A stretch of 13,301 nt of DNA from an uncultured Clostridia bacterium (GTDB lineage: Bacteria > Bacillota > Clostridia > Lachnospirales > Anaerotignaceae): positions 22,847 to 36,147 of the forward strand of contig CAJUNT010000022.1 in NCBI GenBank assembly GCA_910587735.1, in the 5' to 3' direction. Position 1 is the first letter of the stretch, and the number at the start of each line of letters is the position of its first letter. Below are positions 1 through 5,723 of this stretch, one piece after another. The translations under genes and the position numbers were made by a program. The notes beneath the pieces were generated by a model, which made no database searches, was not told where the DNA came from, and was given only the letters and a program-made list of their open reading frames with translations.

Positions 1-1
1 A

Positions 2-109
2 GCAAGTGTAGCAGAAACTGCACCAGTGGTAGAAACACCAGTAGCAAGTGTGGCGAAAACTACACCAGTGGTAGAAACACCAGTAGCAAGTGTGGCGGAA
101 ACTACACCA
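2..109 (+). repeat. 42-bp in-frame tandem repeat
   Basis: About 2.6 copies of a 42-bp unit start at 2, 44 and 86. Each unit encodes 14 residues of the type ASVAETTPVVETPV. Copies differ at only a few bases, and the array continues off the left edge, so the true copy number is unknown. Its exact 14-codon period keeps the frame, as expected for a variable-length disordered linker. Confidence 0.85.
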
Positions 110-2497
110 GAACCAAGTGTAATACAAAATGAAGAAATCAATAAAGCAGATTTAATGGCAAAATTGGAACAAGTAATCAATGCACAGCCAATAACAACGC
201 AAAATGGTGTTATGAATGTTGCAACAGATATGACAGAAACATTTGCATCTACTACTGAAGAACAACAACCAGAACAGCCAGAAACATTATATGAACAACA
301 GTCAGAACAAGTAGAACAATATGATACTGAAAGTGCTGAAGTGGATAATACAGAACAATATAACCAAACACAACAGCAAATGTATACTGATGAAACAGAA
401 CAACAAACAGGTGAATATTCAAAAATACAGGAATTGCTGAATTGTGATAAAGATAGATGTCGTTTAGAACCATATGACAAAGATATTTTATATGATATTA
501 TAAGAGGACACTGGGAACTGTTTGATGAAGAAGTAGAACAGGGATTAGTGCAACCTGATAATAAAGAGTTTGTTTCAAGAAATCCTAAATTGGATATTAA
601 ACAAGGCGTTATTGGTATTGACTTTGGAACAAAAAGCACTGTGGTGGTAAAACAGGATACTACAAATCGTATTATACCTGTTCGTATTGGTACAGGTGAC
701 TTAAGCAGTGAAGTAAAAGAAGAAGATTTTGAAAATCCTTCTATTGTGGAATTTACAAATGTAGAAAAATTCTTAGAAGATTATCAAAAAGAAATAGGTA
801 GACCTCATACTTCCTGCAATGATATATTTGTTTCTTATGACGCATACCAGGATTTTCAAAATTGTAAACCATATGATTTTTATGCGTATTTTAGCGATTT
901 GAAACAATGGGCAAATGGCGAAAAAGGCGATGTTGTCATTAAAGATAAACAAAGAAAAGAATATCATTTAGGCGCAGATATGGACGAAATGAGCGAAATT
1001 GTAAACCCTCTTGAATTATACGCTTATTATATTGGTTTATATATTAACAATATGAGAAATGGTATTTATTTAAAATATTTGATGTCATTCCCAGTAGGAT
1101 ATGCAAAAGAAACAAGAGATTTAATTGCAAAAAGTTTTTATGAAGGTATTAAAAAATCATTGCCTACAAGCATATTAAATGATACAGAGTGTATGAACCA
1201 ATTTAGTGTGGAATTGGGTATCAGTGAGCCTGCTGCATATGCTGTAACTGCATTAGAACAAAGTAATTTAGAGCCAAAAGATGAGACAGAAAGATTGATG
1301 TATGGTATTTTTGACTTTGGAGGCGGTACAACTGATTTTGATTTTGGAATTTGTAGAGGTACAACAGATGAAGAGTACGAAAGAGAAGGATATGATTATA
1401 TATTAGAATGTTTCGGCGCTGATTCTGATGTAACACTCGGTGGTGAAAATATGCTTGAACTGATTGCTTATAAAGTATATCAGAAAAATTTGGATATATT
1501 CCGTGAAAAGAAAGTAACATTTACATTACCAATGGGCGAAAATCCTTTCCCAGGAAGTGAAATGTTATTAGTAAATTCTCAAATTTCAAGAAGAAATATG
1601 GCAATATTAAAAGAGGAGCTTCGTCCTTTATGGCATCAAGAACAAGGCTGGAGAAAAAAATATCAATTAGAAAATGAATCTCAAAATGATGTAGATAAAG
1701 AAGGTATTGTTGTTTCATTGTACAATATAGACGGAGAACTAATACCACAATGTGTATTAGAATTTTCCAGTCAGGAGTTAATAGAAATTATTAAAAATCG
1801 TATACAAAAAGGAATTGAAAGCTTTTTCCAATGCTTAATTAAAATATTCTTATATGATAGTGAATTGCTTGAAAAAGATAAAGAAGAAACTGTTTATATA
1901 TTCTTATCAGGAAATTCAAGTAAATCTGAATTTGTAAAAGAATTGTTCCAGAAAAAAATAGAAGAATATTACAGCAGGTCTAAAAAGTTGTCTGAAAAAT
2001 TAGCAAGTGTGCATTTTGAATTGATTGACCCTCTTACAGGAGAAAATGAAAATCATGATAAATATGTACCAAATGCAAAAACTGGTGTTGCTTATGGACT
2101 TTTGAAGAGCAGAGAAGGAAGTTCTATTAAAATTGTGAAAAATTATGAGGCAGATTCTTTGCAACAATCTCGTTTCCATTATTATTTGGGTAGAGACCGT
2201 AGACATCACTTTGATTGCAGATTCTCACCAGCAGAAATTCCATATAATAAATGGATACCATTCCAGGGGGCAACAAAGAATATTATACGTATTTATTATA
2301 CAAATAACCCTATGGCAGATTCTAAAATGGAGCAAATGCCTATTGATAATGTTCCTTATAAAGAAATTGGCATTGATATTGCAGAGGATGCATATCTTTT
2401 TATTAGAACAGTAGAGCCTGATATGTTGGAATATGCTGTCGCAAAAGGTATAGAAGAAATTGCAGATGAAGATGTAAAACAATGCTATTTTAATTAA
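2..2497 (+). CDS. Hsp70/actin-fold ATPase-like protein, 5' end outside window
   Basis: The frame is open from base 2, so the protein starts upstream of the window; the GTG at 26 lies inside the repeat region and has no ribosome binding site. The visible part is 831 residues. Bases 2-420 encode a Pro/Thr/Val repeat and then a Gln/Glu-rich segment, probably disordered. The ATPase core follows: a phosphate-1 type motif (IGIDFGTKST, bases 611-640), a phosphate-2 motif (DFGGGTTDFDFG, from base 1313) and an adenosine-type motif (LSGNSS, from base 1904). This is the order found in the Hsp70/actin superfamily. There is no recognisable DnaK substrate-binding domain, so it is better called Hsp70-like than DnaK. 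It looks like a chromosomal gene next to the prophage, ends with TAA and is followed by a strong terminator. The partner or client is unknown. Confidence 0.8.
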   Translation, partial: ASVAETAPVVETPVASVAKTTPVVETPVASVAETTPEPSVIQNEEINKADLMAKLEQVINAQPITTQNGVMNVATDMTETFASTTEEQQPEQPETLYEQQSEQVEQYDTESAEVDNTEQYNQTQQQMYTDETEQQTGEYSKIQELLNCDKDRCRLEPYDKDILYDIIRGHWELFDEEVEQGLVQPDNKEFVSRNPKLDIKQGVIGIDFGTKSTVVVKQDTTNRIIPVRIGTGDLSSEVKEEDFENPSIVEFTNVEKFLEDYQKEIGRPHTSCNDIFVSYDAYQDFQNCKPYDFYAYFSDLKQWANGEKGDVVIKDKQRKEYHLGADMDEMSEIVNPLELYAYYIGLYINNMRNGIYLKYLMSFPVGYAKETRDLIAKSFYEGIKKSLPTSILNDTECMNQFSVELGISEPAAYAVTALEQSNLEPKDETERLMYGIFDFGGGTTDFDFGICRGTTDEEYEREGYDYILECFGADSDVTLGGENMLELIAYKVYQKNLDIFREKKVTFTLPMGENPFPGSEMLLVNSQISRRNMAILKEELRPLWHQEQGWRKKYQLENESQNDVDKEGIVVSLYNIDGELIPQCVLEFSSQELIEIIKNRIQKGIESFFQCLIKIFLYDSELLEKDKEETVYIFLSGNSSKSEFVKELFQKKIEEYYSRSKKLSEKLASVHFELIDPLTGENENHDKYVPNAKTGVAYGLLKSREGSSIKIVKNYEADSLQQSRFHYYLGRDRRHHFDCRFSPAEIPYNKWIPFQGATKNIIRIYYTNNPMADSKMEQMPIDNVPYKEIGIDIAEDAYLFIRTVEPDMLEYAVAKGIEEIADEDVKQCYFN

Positions 2498-2597
2498 AAT
2501 AAAAATTGCTTTAAATGATGATAATGATAAAAAGTGCTTGAAAGTATTGTAAATGCAATATTTTCGGCACTTTTTTCATGTTTATTTTTGTGTTGAT
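2498..2597. other. Expected left attachment site (attL) zone
   Basis: This is the only gap between the intact 3' end of the host-type gene and the integrase, which sits at the prophage edge and faces outward. Tyrosine integrases of this class usually recombine beside their own gene. No core sequence can be defined because the right end is not in the window. The terminator occupies half of the gap and could be part of, or next to, the crossover site. Confidence 0.3.
2529..2576. terminator. Bidirectional intrinsic terminator between the ATPase gene and integrase
   Basis: An outer stem AAAAAGTGC / GCACTTTTT encloses an inner stem GAAAGTATTG / CAATATTTTC (one G-U pair) with a short loop. A T-run follows on the plus strand, and the matching A-run gives a T-run on the minus strand. 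It lies just after the stop codons of two convergent genes (2497 and 2598) and so can serve both. Confidence 0.8.
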
Positions 2598-3782
2598 TTA
2601 TAGTATTTGTCCCATTATTGTCCCTTTTTCAAAATTTAGCTTTTGCTCTAATGTTTCAGCCGCAGCAATGTCAGCTTCTAGCATAGCATGAACGTATCTG
2701 TTTGTAGTGGACAGATTAGAATGTCCTAGACGATTAGAAACGGTTTTAATATTTGTACCATTTGAAATCAGTATGGTTGCTGAGGTATGGCGAAGGGCAT
2801 GGAACTTAATATGTGACATACCATTTCTTTTTAAAAAATTTTGAAACCATATCGAAATATATTGCGGAGTTAAATAGTCACCTTTTTTATCTGTAAAAAG
2901 CATATTATGTATATTCGGCATTTGTGTTTGCAATGTTTGTTCCATTTGCCATACTTTATATTTTTTTAGCATAGCAATCATATAATCTGGTATGACAATC
3001 ACACGATTGCTTGTATTATTTTTAGGTGCTTTTATATTTTTTTCACCTTTTATGCAATACAGACTTTTTGAAATTTGAATTTGCTTTTTTTCCCACAATA
3101 CATCATTCCACTGTAAGGCAGCTAACTCACCTCGTCTACAGCCTGTACATAATGCTAAATGTATGAGTGTTTTCCACATAATATTTTCATTTTCTAAATA
3201 ATCTAACATAATAGCAATATTTCTTTCGTCCAATATGTCTGTATGTGCAGGGGGGATTTTGGGTAACTCCAAATTCTTTAAAGCAGAAGGATTGTTTTCC
3301 AAAAAACCCATTTTACAGGCAAATTGAAATATAGACTGTACAACAGCATAATATATTTTAATAGTGGCTGCTGATAATGTTTTGTTGGTATTTTGTTCTG
3401 AAAGGGCATATATAAATTTTTGCAGGTGTAAAGGTGTAATTTCAACAAGTTTCAAATGCCCTAATGCAGGCACAATATAATTTTTGATTATAATTTGATA
3501 ATAATAATAAGATGTAGGCGAAAGTATTTTTTGTTGCATTTCTAAATAAATATTGCAAAATTCATGCAATTTTATTTTTCTGTTGCTTTTTGTGAATGTA
3601 CCTTTTTTCACTTTTTCTTCAAACTGTACAGCAATTTTATTTAACTCTTTTTGTATTTGCCTTTCTGTCATGTTGCTGTCGGGCTTCCATGTCATAGATT
3701 CGGTTATTGCCTTGCCGTATATATCACTACCACATGATACACGTATTTGATAGGAATTTCCTCTTTTTCTGATTGTAGCCAT
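2598..3782 (-). CDS. int: Tyrosine-type site-specific recombinase (phage integrase)
   Basis: This 394-residue protein catalyses integration and excision of the element. Residues 1-60 (starting MATIRKRGNSYQIRVS) resemble the arm-type DNA-binding domain, about 68-165 the SAM-like core-binding domain, and 180-385 the catalytic domain. The full catalytic set is visible: R216 (TGCRRGEL), K254, H328 and R331 (HALRH), H354 (LGH) and the nucleophile Y363 (TNRYVH). It is therefore likely active. I chose the ATG at 3782 because family members begin at this motif and a GAAAGGA site lies 11 bases upstream. An in-frame ATG at 3872 with its own AAGGA site 10 bases upstream would add 30 residues and cannot be excluded. 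The gene faces the host gene and lies downstream of the repressor on the same strand, so some expression from the repressor promoter is possible. Confidence 0.95.
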   Translation of the reverse strand: MATIRKRGNSYQIRVSCGSDIYGKAITESMTWKPDSNMTERQIQKELNKIAVQFEEKVKKGTFTKSNRKIKLHEFCNIYLEMQQKILSPTSYYYYQIIIKNYIVPALGHLKLVEITPLHLQKFIYALSEQNTNKTLSAATIKIYYAVVQSIFQFACKMGFLENNPSALKNLELPKIPPAHTDILDERNIAIMLDYLENENIMWKTLIHLALCTGCRRGELAALQWNDVLWEKKQIQISKSLYCIKGEKNIKAPKNNTSNRVIVIPDYMIAMLKKYKVWQMEQTLQTQMPNIHNMLFTDKKGDYLTPQYISIWFQNFLKRNGMSHIKFHALRHTSATILISNGTNIKTVSNRLGHSNLSTTNRYVHAMLEADIAAAETLEQKLNFEKGTIMGQIL

Positions 3783-3850
3783 TATTATATCAATCCTTTC
3801 TAATTTTTTATAAAAAAACTTGAAATTGTAGGGCGGCTTTGATATAATAA

Positions 3851-3880
3851 ATGTATCTGAAAAATGATACATAACGTATC
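3851..3880. repeat. Overlapping inverted repeats upstream of int
   Basis: ATGTATC (3851-3857) and GATACAT (3866-3872) form a perfect 7-bp inverted repeat. The right arm is shared with a second one, GATAC (3866-3870) / GTATC (3876-3880). They cover the alternative int start codon at 3872-3870. They could be a protein-binding site (repressor, excisionase or integrase arm site) or an mRNA structure affecting start choice; the role is not shown. Confidence 0.5.
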
Positions 3881-3891
3881 AATCCTTATCT

Positions 3892-3926
3892 AAAGACCTT
3901 GGTGTTGTCCGCACTAAGGTCTTTTT
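3892..3926 (+). terminator. Terminator-like hairpin upstream of int
   Basis: AAAGACCTT (3892-3900) pairs with AAGGTCTTT (3916-3924), with GTG/CAC pairing inside, and is followed on the plus strand by TTTTT. The canonical orientation is plus, although no plus-strand gene ends here. On the minus strand it lies between the repressor and int with only three Ts, so it might act as a weak attenuator of repressor-to-int read-through. Confidence 0.55.
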
Positions 3927-3939
3927 ATCACATATCATA

Positions 3940-3967
3940 TTGACAAAAATCGACAATATATTACAAT
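3940..3967 (+). promoter_or_regulatory. Rightward promoter facing the 3' end of the repressor gene
   Basis: TTGACA (3940-3945) and TACAAT (3962-3967) are separated by 16 bp, close to the sigma-A consensus. The predicted start near 3974 would give RNA that runs through the inverted repeat at 3976-4034 and then antisense to the repressor gene. No plus-strand coding sequence lies directly downstream. Confidence 0.5.
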
Positions 3968-3975
3968 GAATGAAT

Positions 3976-4034
3976 GGAAGTTGTTTACTTTGATTCATTA
4001 TTTTTTTGCTCAAAATCCAAGTAAACAACATTCC
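3976..4034. repeat. Long inverted repeat between int and repressor genes
   Basis: GTTGTTTACTT (3980-3990) and AAGTAAACAAC (4019-4029) are perfect 11-bp arms. Pairing extends outward through GGAA/TTCC with a single bulged A. Inside the left flank, AATGAAT (3966-3972) can pair instead with ATTCATT (3993-3999), so two mutually exclusive folds exist. On the minus strand it begins 9 bases after the repressor stop and could act in 3'-end formation, although no T-run follows. Confidence 0.6.
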
Positions 4035-4042
4035 CCCTCTTT

Positions 4043-4432
4043 TTAGGAAACACTAGAAATTGAATTTGTTTCTGTATCTTCCTTTAGTAATTCTAAATCT
4101 AAAGTCATAAGAACCATATTTTTTTCCTTTAGTGGAGCATTGTCAAATTTTCTAGCCACTGTCAATGCAAGTGGCGACACATTGACAAATTCTTTAACTT
4201 CCCTTACTTCTTTTTTACATTTAGGCATTTCTTCCCATCCCATCAAATAGCAAGGATGACAATTTAAAATATTTGATAATGCTTCAATCGTTTCATATTT
4301 AATATTTTTTATTTCGCCACTTTCATAACGTTGTGCAGTAGGTTCTTTTACACCTAAGGCAGTAGCAACTTCTAAAAGAGTTAAGCCTAATTCTATACGT
4401 CGCTGTTTTATTCGTTCATTGATTATTGACAT
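4043..4432 (-). CDS. XRE-family helix-turn-helix repressor (CI-like)
   Basis: This 129-residue DNA-binding protein is the likely main lysogeny repressor. Residues 6-62 form a typical XRE/Cro helix-turn-helix (RIKQRRIELGLTLLEVATAL, then TAQRYESGE as recognition region). Residues 63-129 do not resemble the S24/LexA self-cleaving peptidase, so RecA-triggered autocleavage is not supported. The ATG at 4432 has AGGAGG eight bases upstream. It is transcribed away from the Cro-like gene at 4593, with operator-like boxes between them, which is the classic lambda-type switch layout. No oligomerisation domain can be named for the C-terminal part. Confidence 0.88.
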   Translation of the reverse strand: MSIINERIKQRRIELGLTLLEVATALGVKEPTAQRYESGEIKNIKYETIEALSNILNCHPCYLMGWEEMPKCKKEVREVKEFVNVSPLALTVARKFDNAPLKEKNMVLMTLDLELLKEDTETNSISSVS

Positions 4433-4453
4433 TATTTAACCTCCTATATTTAA

Positions 4454-4482
4454 ATGATAGCACATTTTTACGCAAAACGCAA
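4454..4482 (-). promoter_or_regulatory. Leftward promoter of the repressor gene
   Basis: On the minus strand, TTGCGT (plus 4477-4482) and TATCAT (plus 4454-4459) are 17 bp apart, with an extended TG before the -10. It predicts a short leader of about 15 nt. An alternative -10, TATACT (plus 4485-4490), lacks a good -35. The -35 overlaps an ACGCAA half-box, consistent with control by the switch proteins. Confidence 0.55.
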
Positions 4483-4564
4483 GAAGTATAACGTTAAAAA
4501 TCGAAAAACTTACGCAATAGGTATTGACAATAAGTTGAAATAATGGTAATATTAACTTACGCAA
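4468..4564. promoter_or_regulatory. Operator-like boxes TTACGCAA in the first switch
   Basis: The octamer TTACGCAA occurs at 4468-4475, 4510-4517 and 4557-4564. The second and third are part of a 13-bp direct repeat (AACTTACGCAATA) with a 47-bp period. They sit in the leftward promoter spacer, just upstream of the rightward -35, and just downstream of the rightward -10. The last is embedded in the dyad ACTTA-CGCAA-TAAGT. The placement fits binding of the repressor and the Cro-like protein. Confidence 0.65.
4524..4552 (+). promoter_or_regulatory. Rightward promoter of the first switch
   Basis: TTGACA (4524-4529), a 17-bp spacer and TAATAT (4547-4552) are near-consensus. The predicted start is near 4559, inside the third TTACGCAA box, so occupancy of that box would block transcription of the Cro-like gene and what follows. 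Confidence 0.8.
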
Positions 4565-4592
4565 TAAGTAAGCTAATTAGGAGGTGAAATAA

Positions 4593-4832
4593 ATGAATAA
4601 TGTATATACAACAAATTGTATTGCACTTAGAACAAAAATGGCTATGAAAGGAATTAACACAATTAAGGAATTATCAGAAAAAAGCGGTGTAGGACGAGAT
4701 ACTTTATCAAGAATACTAAATGGTAAATTAAAGCCTTCAACAAAAATTATTGAGAAATTGATTTATACTTTAGAAATTACACCAGATGAAGCAGGAAAGA
4801 TTTTTTTTAATCAAAACTTACATATTGCGTAA
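4593..4832 (+). CDS. XRE-family Cro-like DNA-binding protein
   Basis: This 79-residue protein contains one XRE helix-turn-helix (about residues 10-68, with TIKELSEKSGVGRDTLSRIL as the HTH core), a usual Cro size. The ATG at 4593 is preceded by AGGAGG at 4579-4584, eight bases away. It is the first gene of the rightward transcript from the 4524-4552 promoter and diverges from the repressor, so it probably antagonises repressor synthesis. Its stop codon overlaps a fourth TTACGCAA box (reverse orientation, 4825-4832), an odd position for an operator and possibly a site for feedback on downstream genes. Confidence 0.85.
   Translation: MNNVYTTNCIALRTKMAMKGINTIKELSEKSGVGRDTLSRILNGKLKPSTKIIEKLIYTLEITPDEAGKIFFNQNLHIA
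4825..4832 (-). promoter_or_regulatory. Fourth TTACGCAA box at the end of the Cro-like gene
   Basis: TTGCGTAA, the reverse complement of the switch octamer, spans the last codon and stop of the Cro-like gene. I found no other exact copy outside the switch. It may be an auxiliary operator allowing looping or roadblock repression, or chance. Confidence 0.4.
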
Positions 4833-4881
4833 TAATCGGCATTACACATGATTAACCAATTTGAGAGGTGAAATAAACAAT

Positions 4882-5064
4882 ATGAAAGAATTTATGCCTT
4901 ACAAAGAACAAGACAGATTAAAATTTATAAAACAAATACAAGTAGATAGACTTATGGAAAAACAATTAAAACTGTTATCGCATAAGTCTAAGAGAGCAAA
5001 AAAAACAGAATTAGTAGCAATTTCAAATGCAATGGTAAAAATAGCTAAAGTTTTATATATGTAA
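4882..5064 (+). CDS. Small basic hypothetical protein (60 aa)
   Basis: I do not recognise this family. The ATG at 4882 is preceded by GAGAGGTG at 4863-4870. A TTG at 4861 would add seven residues but would place the start on top of the ribosome binding site. The protein is lysine-rich (LLSHKSKRAKKTELVAISNA) and predicted mostly helical, with no membrane segment. It follows the Cro-like gene by 49 bases, so it is probably read from the same rightward promoter. It ends 2 bases before the stop of a leftward gene. A nucleic-acid-binding or regulatory role would be a guess from charge alone. Confidence 0.65.
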   Translation: MKEFMPYKEQDRLKFIKQIQVDRLMEKQLKLLSHKSKRAKKTELVAISNAMVKIAKVLYM

Positions 5065-5066
5065 GT

Positions 5067-5372
5067 TTACCGTTGCACATATGAATTTAATACTTTAATA
5101 AAATTACATAAAGAAGAAAGACCATTTTCAGAAAATAAATTAGCATAATTTGCATTAGGATTGTGAGCAAGGAGAGATTTTACTAATACAACCGTTTCAT
5201 AAGTAATACTATTAGAGTATAAGCTATCAGAGAATTTTTCAAAAAAATCACCTAGTATATCTGCTGTATCTACTTTTGATATATCAATTTGCTTATTAAA
5301 TTCAGCATTCATTAAAAGTATTTCAGTGATTTCAGTAGCAAATTGTTTAGTGTCATCTTTTAATTTAGACAT
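5067..5372 (-). CDS. Hypothetical accessory protein (101 aa), leftward
   Basis: This is an unrecognised soluble protein, largely helical and acidic at the N-terminus (MSKLKDDTKQFATEITEILL), with no clear motif, signal or membrane segment. The ATG at 5372 has GAGGAAG about nine bases upstream. A good leftward promoter (5420-5448) predicts a leader of about 40 nt, so the gene is an independent unit opposed to the early rightward transcript. The promoter and leader overlap a 46-bp palindrome, so dedicated regulation is likely. Its position beside the repressor and its orientation suggest expression in the lysogen, for example immunity, exclusion or conversion. Confidence 0.7.
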   Translation of the reverse strand: MSKLKDDTKQFATEITEILLMNAEFNKQIDISKVDTADILGDFFEKFSDSLYSNSITYETVVLVKSLLAHNPNANYANLFSENGLSSLCNFIKVLNSYVQR

Positions 5373-5387
5373 AATAATATCTTCCTC

Positions 5388-5433
5388 TCTAATGTTATAA
5401 TATTTTTATTAATAAAAAAATTATAACATTAGA
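5388..5433. repeat. 46-bp near-perfect palindrome at the promoter of the 101-aa gene
   Basis: Outer arms TCTAATGTTATAAT (5388-5401) and ATTATAACATTAGA (5420-5433) are perfect. The centre (5403-5418) is itself a perfect palindrome of TTTTTATT / AATAAAAA. Only the pair 5402/5419 (A/A) mismatches. The right arm carries the leftward -10 TATAAT and the left arm reaches the ribosome binding site. Because the transcript should start near the centre, a DNA-level operator is more likely than an RNA hairpin. Confidence 0.85.
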
Positions 5434-5448
5434 AATACAAAATGTCTA
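5420..5448 (-). promoter_or_regulatory. Leftward promoter of the 101-aa gene
   Basis: On the minus strand, TAGACA (plus 5443-5448), a 17-bp spacer and a consensus TATAAT with extended TG (plus 5420-5425). Initiation is predicted near 5413. A further inverted repeat, ACAAAAT (5437-5443) / ATTTTGT (5460-5466), brackets the -35. Confidence 0.7.
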
Positions 5449-5496
5449 TATATATGGATATTTTGTTGAAAAAATTAAGCAAAATGAAAAAAGTAA

Positions 5497-5525
5497 TTGA
5501 AAAGACCCATTTGAGTTTTTTATAT
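5497..5525 (+). promoter_or_regulatory. Possible rightward promoter of the 42-aa membrane peptide
   Basis: TTGAAA (5497-5502), 17-bp spacer, TTATAT (5520-5525). The predicted start near 5532 would give a leader of about 60 nt before the ATG at 5593. The match is moderate and the region is very AT-rich. Confidence 0.4.
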
Positions 5526-5566
5526 CAAAAAATCAAACAGATATAGAAAATAAGAATATAGAAAAT

Positions 5567-5586
5567 GTCCAAGTCAGCTAGGAGGT
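5567..5586 (+). repeat. Linker repeat copy 1 (GTYCAAGTCAGCTAGGAGGT)
   Basis: This 20-bp element ends in the ribosome binding site of the 42-aa gene. It is repeated at 6401-6420 with one mismatch. Its 3' half, GCTAGGAGGT, recurs at 7241-7250 after a separated GTCCAAG (7214-7220). A looser copy, AAGTCAGTAGGGTGG, lies near 6728-6742. Confidence 0.75.
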
Positions 5587-5592
5587 TAAACA

Positions 5593-5721
5593 ATGACAAT
5601 AGATGATTTAGAAAAAAGGATAACAAAAATAGAAAGAGAAATAAAATGGCATTGGCGTATTTTAGATATATTTCTCTTTCTAAACATTATTGTAATGTTA
5701 TACAATTTAGTTTTATCTTAA
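5593..5721 (+). CDS. Small membrane peptide (42 aa)
   Basis: This short gene encodes MTIDDLEKRITKIEREIKWH followed by a hydrophobic segment (residues 23-42) ending YNLVLS. An N-terminal charged helix, possibly coiled-coil, is followed by one membrane-spanning helix with no charged residue. The ATG at 5593 has a strong AGGAGG (5580-5585) and a linker repeat in front of it. It stops 2 bases before the stop of the leftward 188-aa gene. The topology (helix then C-terminal membrane anchor) recalls small phage membrane proteins of the XhlA type and also small toxins, but I cannot assign a family. Antisense overlap with the 188-aa gene's transcript would be expected if that transcript is not terminated at its stop. 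Confidence 0.65.
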   Translation: MTIDDLEKRITKIEREIKWHWRILDIFLFLNIIVMLYNLVLS

Positions 5722-5723
5722 TT

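Noticed and set aside
2145..2482. Overlapping frames on both strands within the end of the Hsp70-like gene
   Set aside because: Out-of-frame shadows of a long gene with clear ATPase motifs; no start signals.
2608..2625. Short direct repeat GTCCC-ATTATT-GTCCC near the int stop as a possible attachment core
   Set aside because: It lies inside the int coding region and is too short to support an attachment-site claim without the right prophage end.
5388..5433. Reading the 46-bp palindrome as an intrinsic terminator
   Set aside because: It lies upstream of, not after, a gene, holds a -10 element, has no GC-rich stem, and transcription is predicted to begin at its centre.
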